Assembly: GCA_027322565.1 (NCBI GenBank)
Contig: DAHVRG010000170.1
Location: 1-5,842, forward strand
DNA from: Georgenia sp.
GTDB lineage: Bacteria > Actinomycetota > Actinomycetes > Actinomycetales > Actinomycetaceae
Direction: 5' to 3'
DNA: 5,842 nt
Shown: positions 1 through 5,760 of the stretch, piece by piece
Numbering within the stretch: position 1 is the first letter of the stretch
Layout of the letters: the number at the start of each line of letters is the position of its first letter
Position numbers and translations under genes: made by a program
Notes under the pieces: model-generated
The model's input: the letters and a program-made list of their open reading frames with translations, nothing else
Database searches by the model: none
Told to the model about the DNA's origin: nothing

Positions 1-1061
1 GGCCCGGGTCCTCCTTCGTCGCCGGTTTCGCCCCCTTCGCGCTGCTCGGGACGGCGCTCGGGTCCCTCGCCGTCGTCCCCGACATGGACGTGACGGCGCC
101 CGCCACACTCACCGCAGCCGCGCTGGCCGACGCGGTCGCCGCCGGCGGGGCGACCGCCGTCTTCACCTCCCCGGCCGCGCTGCGCAACGTGCTCGACACG
201 GCGGGCGACCTCCGGACCGACCACCACCGCGCCCTCGCCGGCGTCCGGCTGTTCCTCTCCGCCGGCGCCCCCGTCCCGCCCGAGCTGCTCGCCCGGGTGG
301 CGGAGGTCATGCCGGGCGCAGCAGCCCACACCCCGTACGGGATGACTGAGGTGCTGCCGGTCACCAACATCGACCTCGCCGGCATCCGGCGCGCGCTCGG
401 CGACGTCGGCACGGTCCCCGGCGCGGGCGGCGGCACCTGCGTGGGCCGCCCGGTCGCGGGCACCACCGTCGAGGTCGTCCCGCTCGACGCCGACGGCGCC
501 GCCACCGGCGAGCCCACCACCGAGCCCGGCATCACCGGCGAGATCCTCGTCTCCGCACCGCACCTCAAGCGCACCTACGACCGCCTGTGGGCGACGCAGG
601 CCGCGAGCGCCGACCACCCCGGGCGGCACCGCACCGGGGACGTCGGGCACCTCGACGCCCACGGCCGCCTCTGGGTCGAGGGCCGCCTCGCCCACATCGT
701 CACCACGCCCGGCGGGGTGGTCACCCCGGTCGCCGTCGAGCACGCCGCCGAGCAGGTGCGTGGCGTGCGGAAGGCGGCCGCAGTCGGGGTCGGGCCGGCG
801 GGCACCCAGCAGCTCGTCGTCGTCGTCGAGACCGACCCCGGCGTCGACCCGCGGGCGGGTGCCGCCTCGTCCCTCGCCACGCCGGGACTCGCCCGGGCGG
901 TGCGCCGAGCCGTCGCCGGCCACTGCGGTGTGACCGTGTCGGCGGTACTGCGGGTGCCCCGGCTGCCCACGGACGTGCGGCACAACGCGAAGATCGAGCG
1001 CGGCCGCATCGCCCGGTGGGCGGAGCAGGCGCTCGCCGGCGGACGGATGGGGGCCCCGTGA
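1..1061 (+). CDS. oleC: OleC-like beta-lactone synthetase (AMP-binding superfamily), 5' partial
   Basis: This is the C-terminal 352 residues of an acyl-adenylate-type enzyme. The frame is open from base 3 and runs off the left edge, so the ATG at 84 is internal: the residues before it (FVAGFAPFALLG) continue the family fold. Visible motifs are TPYGMTE at 330-350 (adenylate-forming A5 region), followed by LPVTNI as in OleC; RTGD at 630-641, the ribose-binding Asp region; EGRLAHIV just after it; and a C-terminal HNAKIERGR whose Lys (990-992) fits the A10 lysine. The Thr/Ser-Gly-rich A3 loop must lie upstream. OleC enzymes convert a 2-alkyl-3-hydroxy acid to a cis-beta-lactone using ATP, in the cytoplasm, as part of long-chain olefin synthesis. 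The OleC call over a generic fatty-acyl-CoA ligase rests mainly on the OleD-like gene that overlaps its stop codon. In Actinobacteria oleB and oleC are often fused; the upstream half is not visible. An NltC/LstC-type beta-lactone natural-product enzyme is the main alternative. Confidence 0.8.
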   Translation, partial: PGSSFVAGFAPFALLGTALGSLAVVPDMDVTAPATLTAAALADAVAAGGATAVFTSPAALRNVLDTAGDLRTDHHRALAGVRLFLSAGAPVPPELLARVAEVMPGAAAHTPYGMTEVLPVTNIDLAGIRRALGDVGTVPGAGGGTCVGRPVAGTTVEVVPLDADGAATGEPTTEPGITGEILVSAPHLKRTYDRLWATQAASADHPGRHRTGDVGHLDAHGRLWVEGRLAHIVTTPGGVVTPVAVEHAAEQVRGVRKAAAVGVGPAGTQQLVVVVETDPGVDPRAGAASSLATPGLARAVRRAVAGHCGVTVSAVLRVPRLPTDVRHNAKIERGRIARWAEQALAGGRMGAP

Positions 1062-2119
1062 GCTCGCGCCGACGGACCCGCCGGGGCACCCGCCAGCTCG
1101 CCGCGGTCCGGGAGGCGCCCGAGCCGCTGCGCGTCCTCGTCACCGGCGCCTCCGGCATGCTCGGACGACGCACCGCCGAACGCCTCGTCGCCGCCGGCCA
1201 CGACGTCCGCACCTTCCAGCGGCGCCCTGCCGGGGTGGCCGGTGCGAGCGACTCGCTCGGTTCGCTCACCGACCCTGCCGCTGTCGCCCGCGCGGTCGAG
1301 GGGCGGGACGCCGTCGTCCACCTCGCCGCCAAGGTCTCCGTCAGCGGTCCCCGCGAGGAGTACGAGCGGGTCAACGTCGAGGGAACACGGACGCTGCTCA
1401 CCGCCGCCCGGATGGTCGGCGTCCGCCGCTTCGTCCAGGTCTCCTCACCCTCCGTGGCCCACACCGGCGGCTCGCTCGTCGGTGCGGGGGCCGGTCCGGC
1501 CGAGCCGGAGCGCGCCCGAGGCCACTATGCCCGGACCAAGGCGGCCGCCGAGCAGCTCGCGCTGCGCGCGGACGACGCCGACCTCGCCGTCGTCGCCGTC
1601 CGACCCCACATCGTGTGGGGCCCCGGGGACACCCAGCTCGTCGAGCGGGTCGTCGAGCGGTCCCGCACGGGGCGGCTGCCCCTGCTCGACCACGGCGCCG
1701 TCCTCATCGACACCCTCTACGTCGACAACGCCGCCGACGCGCTGGTCGCCGCCCTGGAGCGGGCGCCGCAGGTGCGGGGGCAGGCGCTCGTCGTCACCAA
1801 CGGTGAGCCGCGGCCCGTCGGTGACCTCATCGCCGGGATCTGCCGGGCCGCCGGTGCCCCCGTGCCGGGCTGGCGGGTGCCCGCCGCGCTCGCCCGCGCG
1901 GCCGGTGCCGTCGTCGAGGCGGTGTGGGCAGTGCGTCCCGGCCGCGACGAGCCGCCGATGACGCGGTTCCTCGCCGAGCAGCTGTCCACCGCCCACTGGT
2001 TCGACCAGCGCCGTACCCGCGAGCTGCTCGGCTGGGAGCCGGCGGTGAGCATCGACGAGGGCCTGGACCGGCTCGCCGAGCACTATCGCGCGCAACAGCC
2101 GACGCGCACCGGACAATAG
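1058..2119 (+). CDS. oleD: OleD-like 2-alkyl-3-ketoalkanoate reductase (NAD-dependent epimerase / 3beta-HSD family)
   Basis: A 353-residue extended short-chain dehydrogenase. The Rossmann motif TGASGMLG is at residues 29-36, the catalytic Ser is probably S130 (in SSPSVAH), and the YxxxK pair is Y157/K161. Also present are WGPGD (187-191), NGEP in the C-terminal half, and a C-terminal TRFLAEQLSTAHW block (302-314) followed by VSIDEGL; these match OleD as I remember it. OleD uses NAD(P)H to reduce the beta-keto acid made by OleA to the hydroxy acid used by OleC. The start chosen is GTG 1058, giving a GTGA overlap with the oleC stop and a GGGGG stretch (1049-1053) 4 nt upstream; no ATG, GTG or TTG lies in frame between it and the first beta-strand. 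GTG 1016 is in frame but would overlap oleC by 46 nt. Translational coupling to oleC is likely. The 23-residue arginine-rich N-terminal lead is longer than usual. NltD of nocardiolactone synthesis is the close alternative. Confidence 0.85.
   Translation: MSSRRRTRRGTRQLAAVREAPEPLRVLVTGASGMLGRRTAERLVAAGHDVRTFQRRPAGVAGASDSLGSLTDPAAVARAVEGRDAVVHLAAKVSVSGPREEYERVNVEGTRTLLTAARMVGVRRFVQVSSPSVAHTGGSLVGAGAGPAEPERARGHYARTKAAAEQLALRADDADLAVVAVRPHIVWGPGDTQLVERVVERSRTGRLPLLDHGAVLIDTLYVDNAADALVAALERAPQVRGQALVVTNGEPRPVGDLIAGICRAAGAPVPGWRVPAALARAAGAVVEAVWAVRPGRDEPPMTRFLAEQLSTAHWFDQRRTRELLGWEPAVSIDEGLDRLAEHYRAQQPTRTGQ
2112..2117 (+). promoter_or_regulatory. Possible -10 element for a leaderless aldo/keto reductase transcript
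   Basis: GACAAT matches TATAAT at 4 of 6 positions, including the key A at the second and T at the sixth place. Seven bases separate it from the ATG at 2125, which would place transcription start at or next to the start codon. The only Shine-Dalgarno-like run (AGGGG) ends just 2 nt before the ATG, too close for normal use. No good -35 is seen, and the element overlaps the end of oleD, so read-through from oleD remains possible. Confidence 0.35.
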
Positions 2120-2124
2120 GGGCC

Positions 2125-2946
2125 ATGATCCCCACCCTGGCGCTCAACGACGGCAACCGGATCCCCGCGATCGGGCTGGGCACCTGGCCCATGAACGAGG
2201 AGGCGCCGACGGCGGTGCGCGCAGCGCTCGAGGCCGGGTACCGGCTCATCGACACCGCGGCGCGGTACGAGAACGAGGAGGCGGTCGGCCGGGGCATCGC
2301 CGAGTCGGGGGTTCCGCGCGAGCAGGTCTTCGTCACGACGAAGCTGCGCGGCCAGGACCAGGGCTACGAGTCCACGCTGCGCGCCTTCGAGACCTCCCGC
2401 CGCAAGCTCGGCCTCGACTACGTCGACCTCTACCTCATCCACTGGCCGCTGCCCCGGGTGGACCGGTACGTCGACTCCTGGCGTGCGATGGTCAAGCTCC
2501 GCGAGGAGGGGGTCGTGCGGTCGATCGGGGTCTCGAACTTCACCGCTGCCCACCTCGACCGGGTCGTCGCGGAGACCGACGTCGTCCCCGCGGTGAACCA
2601 GATCGAGCTCCACCCGTACTTCACCCAGCCCGAGCTGCGCGCGGCCAACGCCGAGCGCACCGTCCTCACCCAGTCATGGAGCCCGCTGGCCCGCAGCTCG
2701 CGGCTGCTCACCGAGCCCGCCGTGGAGCAGGTCGCCGGCCGGCACGGGGTCGAGGCTTCCCAGGTGGTGTTGCGCTGGCACGTGCAGCTCGGGGCGGTCC
2801 CCATCCCGAAGTCCGCCAGCCCGCACCGGCAGCGCGTCAACCTCGACGTCTTCGGCTTCGAGCTGAGCGAGTCGGAGATGAAGCAGATCAGCGCGCTGGA
2901 GCGGGGCCGCCAGGGCGGAGACCCGGACACCCACGAGGAGTTCTGA
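2125..2946 (+). CDS. Aldo/keto reductase (2,5-diketo-D-gluconate reductase-like)
   Basis: A complete 273-residue single-domain (beta/alpha)8 NADPH-dependent carbonyl reductase, a normal length for the bacterial DkgA/AKR5-like group. The full catalytic tetrad is present: D43 (LIDTAARYEN), Y48, K73 (TTKL) and H106 (LIHWP). GVSNF at 135-139 and NQIELHP at 158-164 are family signatures, and IPKS with R235 and N239 (residues 227-239) forms the NADP phosphate-binding segment. It should reduce aldehydes or ketones in the cytoplasm; the true substrate cannot be read from sequence. It starts 5 nt after the oleD stop, so co-transcription is plausible, but the lack of a well-spaced ribosome binding site and a -10-like GACAAT just upstream suggest it may also have its own leaderless message. 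Being next to the ole genes does not by itself make it part of that pathway. Confidence 0.93.
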   Translation: MIPTLALNDGNRIPAIGLGTWPMNEEAPTAVRAALEAGYRLIDTAARYENEEAVGRGIAESGVPREQVFVTTKLRGQDQGYESTLRAFETSRRKLGLDYVDLYLIHWPLPRVDRYVDSWRAMVKLREEGVVRSIGVSNFTAAHLDRVVAETDVVPAVNQIELHPYFTQPELRAANAERTVLTQSWSPLARSSRLLTEPAVEQVAGRHGVEASQVVLRWHVQLGAVPIPKSASPHRQRVNLDVFGFELSESEMKQISALERGRQGGDPDTHEEF

Positions 2947-2972
2947 CCCCGGGACCGCTACCGCCCGGCTTG

Positions 2973-2978
2973 TATCCT
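2973..2978 (+). promoter_or_regulatory. Probable -10 element of a leaderless promoter for the HAD hydrolase gene
   Basis: TATCCT fits the actinobacterial TANNNT -10 pattern. Exactly 6 nt separate it from the ATG at 2985, placing transcription start on the A of the start codon. No Shine-Dalgarno sequence lies before that ATG, which agrees with a leaderless message. The stretch where a -35 would sit (about 2950-2955, CGGGAC) is GC-rich and not consensus-like. Confidence 0.5.
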
Positions 2979-2984
2979 GTCCGG

Positions 2985-3755
2985 ATGCCCGCAGCACGTC
3001 TCGTCGCCTTCGACCTCGACGACACCCTCACCCCGTCCAAGTCCCCGATCTCCCCGGAGATGGCCGAGGCGCTCACCGCCCTCCTCGAGGTCGTCCCGGT
3101 GTGCATCATCTCGGGGGGCCGGCTCGAGCAGTTCACCACGCAGGTCATCGACCGGCTCGACCTCGACGACGTCGCCCGGTCCCGCCTCCACCTCATGCCC
3201 ACGTGCGGCACGCGCTACTACCGCTTCGCCGACGACGGCGCCCTGCGCGAGGTCTACGCCCACGACCTCAGCGAGCAGGAGCGCACCGCCGCCCGGACGG
3301 TCCTCGAGGAGGAGGCGCGACGCCTCGGGCTGTGGGAGGAGGAGACGTGGGGTGCGGTCCTGGAGGACCGCGGATCGCAGATCACCTTCTCCGCGCTCGG
3401 GCAGCGGGCGCCGCTCGAGGCGAAGCGCACGTGGGACCCCACCGGGGAGAAGAAGGAGCGGCTGCGCGCCGCGGTCGCGGAGCGCCTCCCGGAGCTCGAG
3501 GTCCGCTCCGGCGGCTCGACGTCGGTGGACATCACCCGCCGCGGGGTGGACAAGGCCTACGGGATGCGCCGGCTCGCGCAGCACACCGGCGTCGACCTCG
3601 GCGACATGCTCTTCATCGGGGACCGTCTGGACGAGGGCGGCAACGACTACCCGGTGAGGACGCTCGGCGTCCCCTGCGTCGCGGTGTCCGGTCCGGAGGA
3701 GACCGTCGGCGTCGTCCGCGGGTTCATCGCGGACCTGGTGCCCGCCACCCGGTGA
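2985..3755 (+). CDS. HAD-IIB family hydrolase, phosphomannomutase-like
   Basis: A complete 256-residue HAD-superfamily protein with a type C2b cap. Motif I is FDLDDTLTP (nucleophile D10, acid/base D12), motif II is S43 in IISGG, motif III is K190 in GVDKAYG, and motif IV is GDRLDEGGND (212-221; D213 and D221 would bind Mg2+). Several blocks resemble eukaryotic-type phosphomannomutase: DLDDTLTP, SVDI...GVDK (180-190) and the GGND motif. The cap segment GSQITFSALGQ (130-140) recalls the R-NGMLNVSPIGR region of PMM, but I read the arginine spacing as shifted by one residue. The enzyme is therefore a phosphomannomutase-like or sugar-phosphate phosphatase; sequence alone does not settle which. The start ATG 2985 is chosen because it sits directly before beta-strand 1 and 6 nt after TATCCT. 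The gene follows the aldo/keto reductase by 38 nt and converges with the ABC transporter gene. No targeting signal is seen, so it is cytoplasmic. Confidence 0.88.
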   Translation: MPAARLVAFDLDDTLTPSKSPISPEMAEALTALLEVVPVCIISGGRLEQFTTQVIDRLDLDDVARSRLHLMPTCGTRYYRFADDGALREVYAHDLSEQERTAARTVLEEEARRLGLWEEETWGAVLEDRGSQITFSALGQRAPLEAKRTWDPTGEKKERLRAAVAERLPELEVRSGGSTSVDITRRGVDKAYGMRRLAQHTGVDLGDMLFIGDRLDEGGNDYPVRTLGVPCVAVSGPEETVGVVRGFIADLVPATR

Positions 3756-3772
3756 GCCGCCACCGCCGTCAG

Positions 3773-3826
3773 GACGTGAGCTGTCGCCGGGAAGTGAGCT
3801 CTCGCCAAGAAGTGGGCTGTCGGTGA
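3773..3826. repeat. Three tandem 18-nt repeat units between convergent genes
   Basis: Three consecutive 18-nt units lie at 3773-3790, 3791-3808 and 3809-3826, with the approximate consensus GAAGTGAGCTGTCGCCAG. The second differs from the first at 5 positions and the third has drifted most at its 3' end. They fill most of the 87-bp gap between the HAD hydrolase stop (3755) and the ABC transporter stop (3845). Read in one frame they would encode a 6-residue repeat (VSCRRE-like), but no gene start or ribosome binding site supports translation. The units do not form a convincing stem followed by a T-run, so I do not call them a terminator. Confidence 0.7.
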
Positions 3827-3842
3827 CGCTTGGGGGAGGGAG

Positions 3843-5669
3843 TCAGGCGGGGACGGGGGAGGGTGTGCGGTCGGCGGCGGCGACGAGCCGGGCGTAGAGG
3901 CCGCCGCGGGCAACCAGCGTCTCGTGGTCGCCCACCTCGACCACCCGGCCGCCGTCGACGACGGCGATGACGTCCGCGTCGCGGACCGTGGAGAGGCGGT
4001 GAGCGATCGTCACGGTCGTCCGGCCGCGGCTCAGCACGTCGAGCGCCTCCTGGACGGCCTGCTCGGTGCGCGTGTCCAGGGCGCTCGTCGCCTCGTCCAG
4101 GACGAGGAGGCGCGGGTCGCGCAGCAGCGTGCGGGCGATGGCGAGCCGCTGCTTCTCCCCACCGGAGAAGCGGTGCCCACGGGCACCCACGACGGTCTCG
4201 TAGCCGTCCGGCAGCGACTCGATGAGCTCGTGCACCTGGGCGGCCCGGGCGGCGGCCTCGATGTCGGCGTCGGTGGCGTCGGGCCGCGCGTAGCGCAGGT
4301 TCTCCCGCACCGTCGTGTGGAGCAGGTAGGTCTCCTGTGAGACGACCCCGACCTGGCGGGCGAGGTCGGCGAGCGTGAGGTCGCGCAGGTCCACGCCGTC
4401 GAGGAGCACGCGCCCGGACGTCGGGTCGTGCAGGCGGGCGACGAGCGCGGCGATGGTCGACTTCCCGGCGCCGGACTCGCCGACGAGCGCGAGCCGGGTG
4501 CCAGCCGGGACGTGGAGGTCGAGGTCGGTGACGGCGTCGTCGTCGGCCCCCTCGTACCGGAACGAGACGCTCTCGAAGGTGAGGGACGCGGGGGAGCGGG
4601 TGTCGGGCAGCCGCACCGGGGTCGCCGGGTCGGCGATCTCCACGGGCAGGTCGAGGTACTCGAAGATCCGGCTGAACAGGGCGAGCGACGCCGTCACCTG
4701 GACCCCGGTGTTGAGCACCCCCATGAGCGGGCGGAACAGACCGGTCTGCAGCGTGACGAACGCGACGAGCGTGCCGATGGAGATGCCGCCCGAGCCGGGG
4801 AGCCCGGCGGCGAGGTAGATGAGGGCCGGGATGGCGGAGAACATCATGCTCATCGTCGCCATCCGCCAGCGCCCGGCGAGCTCGGAGCGCAGCTCGAGGT
4901 CGACGAGCTCACGGGAGGCCTGCTCGAACCGGCGGCCGAGCTCGGGCCCGGCGCCCAGCGTCTTGGCCAGCATGGCCCCGCTCACCGAGAGCGACTCCTC
5001 GACCTGCCCGTGGAGCGCGGCCAGCGCGCGCTGCCGCCGCCCGGTGAAGGCCCGGCGCAGCCGGGCGACCCGGCGGGTGAGCCAGATCGCCGGCGGGACG
5101 ACGAGCAGGGAGAACAGGGACAGCTGCCAGCTGAGCGCGACCATGGCGACGGCGGTCCCGACGGCCATGGTGACGTTCGAGGCGACCGCCGTCGCGGTGC
5201 TCGTGACGACCGACTGCATCGATCCGATGTCGTGGGTGAGACGGGACTGGACCTCACCGCCGCGGGTGCGGGTGAAGAAGGACATCGGCTGGCGCTGGAG
5301 GTGGACGAAGACGTCGGTGCGCAGTCGGTGCATGACCGTCTGGCCGACCCTCGTGGAGATCCACGTCTGCAGGACGCCGAGCACCGCCGACCCGGCGGTG
5401 ACGAGGAGCATGCCGCCGACGAGCAGGAGCAGCAGGCGCAGGTCCTGCTCCGGGAGCGCGACGTCGATGACGTGGCGGGTGAGGAACGGGGTGGCGAGGC
5501 CGAGGACGGAGCTGAGGACTATGAGGGCGACGACGAGCGCGAGCCGGGGCCGGTGGGGCCGGAAGAGCGCGGCGATGCGGCTCAGGGGCACGGGGTGGGC
5601 CTCGAGCTGGGCGACGTCGGCCGGGTCGCGGCGGACGGCGGAGTGAGGCCGGAAGGAGGGGCTGGACAT
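3843..5669 (-). CDS. ABCB-type exporter half-transporter (ABC transporter permease/ATP-binding fusion)
   Basis: A 608-residue half-transporter with the membrane domain fused to the ATPase domain. Hydrophobic segments lie near residues 43-63, 78-99, 155-178, 181-198, 270-290 and 296-312, giving the six helices of an ABC exporter. The ATPase domain has Walker A GESGAGKST (397-405, K403), Q-loop Q445, signature FSGGE (501-505, in place of LSGGQ), Walker B LLVLDE (D525, catalytic E526), D-loop SALD (529-532) and H-loop H557. All catalytic residues are intact, so a homodimer with two active sites is possible, and no partner gene is adjacent. The start is the ATG at 5669 because GAGGTG lies 6 nt upstream; an in-frame ATG at 5708 would add 13 residues but has no well-spaced ribosome binding site. 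The likely role is ATP-driven export of a drug, lipid or other hydrophobic compound across the cytoplasmic membrane. The divergent MarR-family gene suggests ligand-induced expression. The substrate cannot be inferred. Confidence 0.93.
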   Translation of the reverse strand: MSSPSFRPHSAVRRDPADVAQLEAHPVPLSRIAALFRPHRPRLALVVALIVLSSVLGLATPFLTRHVIDVALPEQDLRLLLLLVGGMLLVTAGSAVLGVLQTWISTRVGQTVMHRLRTDVFVHLQRQPMSFFTRTRGGEVQSRLTHDIGSMQSVVTSTATAVASNVTMAVGTAVAMVALSWQLSLFSLLVVPPAIWLTRRVARLRRAFTGRRQRALAALHGQVEESLSVSGAMLAKTLGAGPELGRRFEQASRELVDLELRSELAGRWRMATMSMMFSAIPALIYLAAGLPGSGGISIGTLVAFVTLQTGLFRPLMGVLNTGVQVTASLALFSRIFEYLDLPVEIADPATPVRLPDTRSPASLTFESVSFRYEGADDDAVTDLDLHVPAGTRLALVGESGAGKSTIAALVARLHDPTSGRVLLDGVDLRDLTLADLARQVGVVSQETYLLHTTVRENLRYARPDATDADIEAAARAAQVHELIESLPDGYETVVGARGHRFSGGEKQRLAIARTLLRDPRLLVLDEATSALDTRTEQAVQEALDVLSRGRTTVTIAHRLSTVRDADVIAVVDGGRVVEVGDHETLVARGGLYARLVAAADRTPSPVPA

Positions 5670-5675
5670 GAGCAC

Positions 5676-5681
5676 CACCTC
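5676..5681 (-). promoter_or_regulatory. Ribosome binding site that fixes the ABC transporter start
   Basis: On the - strand this reads GAGGTG, a perfect 6-nt match to the anti-Shine-Dalgarno sequence, ending 6 nt before the ATG at 5669. It favours that start over the in-frame ATG at 5708, and it contrasts with the three + strand genes in the window whose starts have no such site. Confidence 0.75.
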
Positions 5682-5724
5682 GCATTCTGGAAGGACGGCG
5701 CAGTGCACGCGCCGATGAAGAGGT

Positions 5725-5741
5725 TACCTCACTATGTGGTA
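5725..5741. promoter_or_regulatory. Candidate MarR-family operator, imperfect 17-bp dyad
   Basis: TACCTCACTATGTGGTA is an imperfect inverted repeat centred on 5733. TACC pairs with GGTA and the inner CA pairs with TG, giving 6 matched positions per arm and a half-site of the form TACC(A/T)CA. Its length and position suit a MarR dimer: it lies in the 91-bp region between the divergent exporter and MarR genes, upstream of the -10 hexamer of the MarR gene and over a possible -10 of the exporter. A second short palindrome, GAGGTTACCTC (5720-5730), overlaps its left arm. Confidence 0.5.
5731..5736 (-). promoter_or_regulatory. Possible -10 element of the ABC transporter promoter
   Basis: On the - strand this reads CATAGT, which matches TATAAT at 4 of 6 positions. 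It would give a start near 5724 and a leader of about 55 nt that contains the GAGGTG ribosome binding site. TAACCT on the - strand (5721-5726) is a competing TANNNT match. No consensus -35 is visible for either. Both lie in or beside the candidate operator. Confidence 0.3.
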
Positions 5742-5748
5742 GGCGCGC

Positions 5749-5754
5749 TAGTGT
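5749..5754 (+). promoter_or_regulatory. Probable -10 element of a leaderless promoter for the MarR-family gene
   Basis: TAGTGT fits TANNNT and is followed by 6 nt and then the ATG at 5761, the same layout as TATCCT before the HAD hydrolase. There is no Shine-Dalgarno sequence. TTACCT (5724-5729), 19 nt upstream, is a weak -35 candidate and lies in the inverted-repeat region, so a regulator bound there would block this promoter. Confidence 0.5.
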
Positions 5755-5760
5755 GGCGGC

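Noticed and set aside
587..1057. In-frame upstream extension of oleD (a 510-residue reading frame)
   Set aside because: It lies wholly inside oleC in another frame, translates to Arg/Gly/Pro-rich low-complexity sequence with no domain, and GTG 1058 gives the normal 4-nt overlap.
575..1464. Minus-strand open frames across oleC/oleD
   Set aside because: They are antisense shadows; their products are Arg/Pro/Ala-rich without motifs, while the + strand shows complete enzyme motifs.
2949..2968. CCGGG...CCCGG hairpin after the aldo/keto reductase stop, as a terminator
   Set aside because: The stem is only 5 bp with a 10-nt loop and no T-run follows; in DNA this GC-rich such stems arise by chance.
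3101..3826. + strand open frame overlapping the HAD hydrolase and ending in the repeats
   Set aside because: It lies mostly within the HAD gene in another frame, is Arg/Pro-rich, and only its repetitive tail is unusual; the repeats are reported as DNA repeats.
3805..3833. CCAAG...CTTGG stem between the convergent genes, as a terminator
   Set aside because: The stem is 5 bp with a 19-nt loop, and it is followed by G-rich sequence, not T.
5670..5708. Alternative ABC transporter start at ATG 5708
   Set aside because: Its nearest Shine-Dalgarno-like stretch is about 16 nt away, the 13 extra residues look unlike a family N-terminus, and ATG 5669 has a perfect GAGGTG at good spacing.
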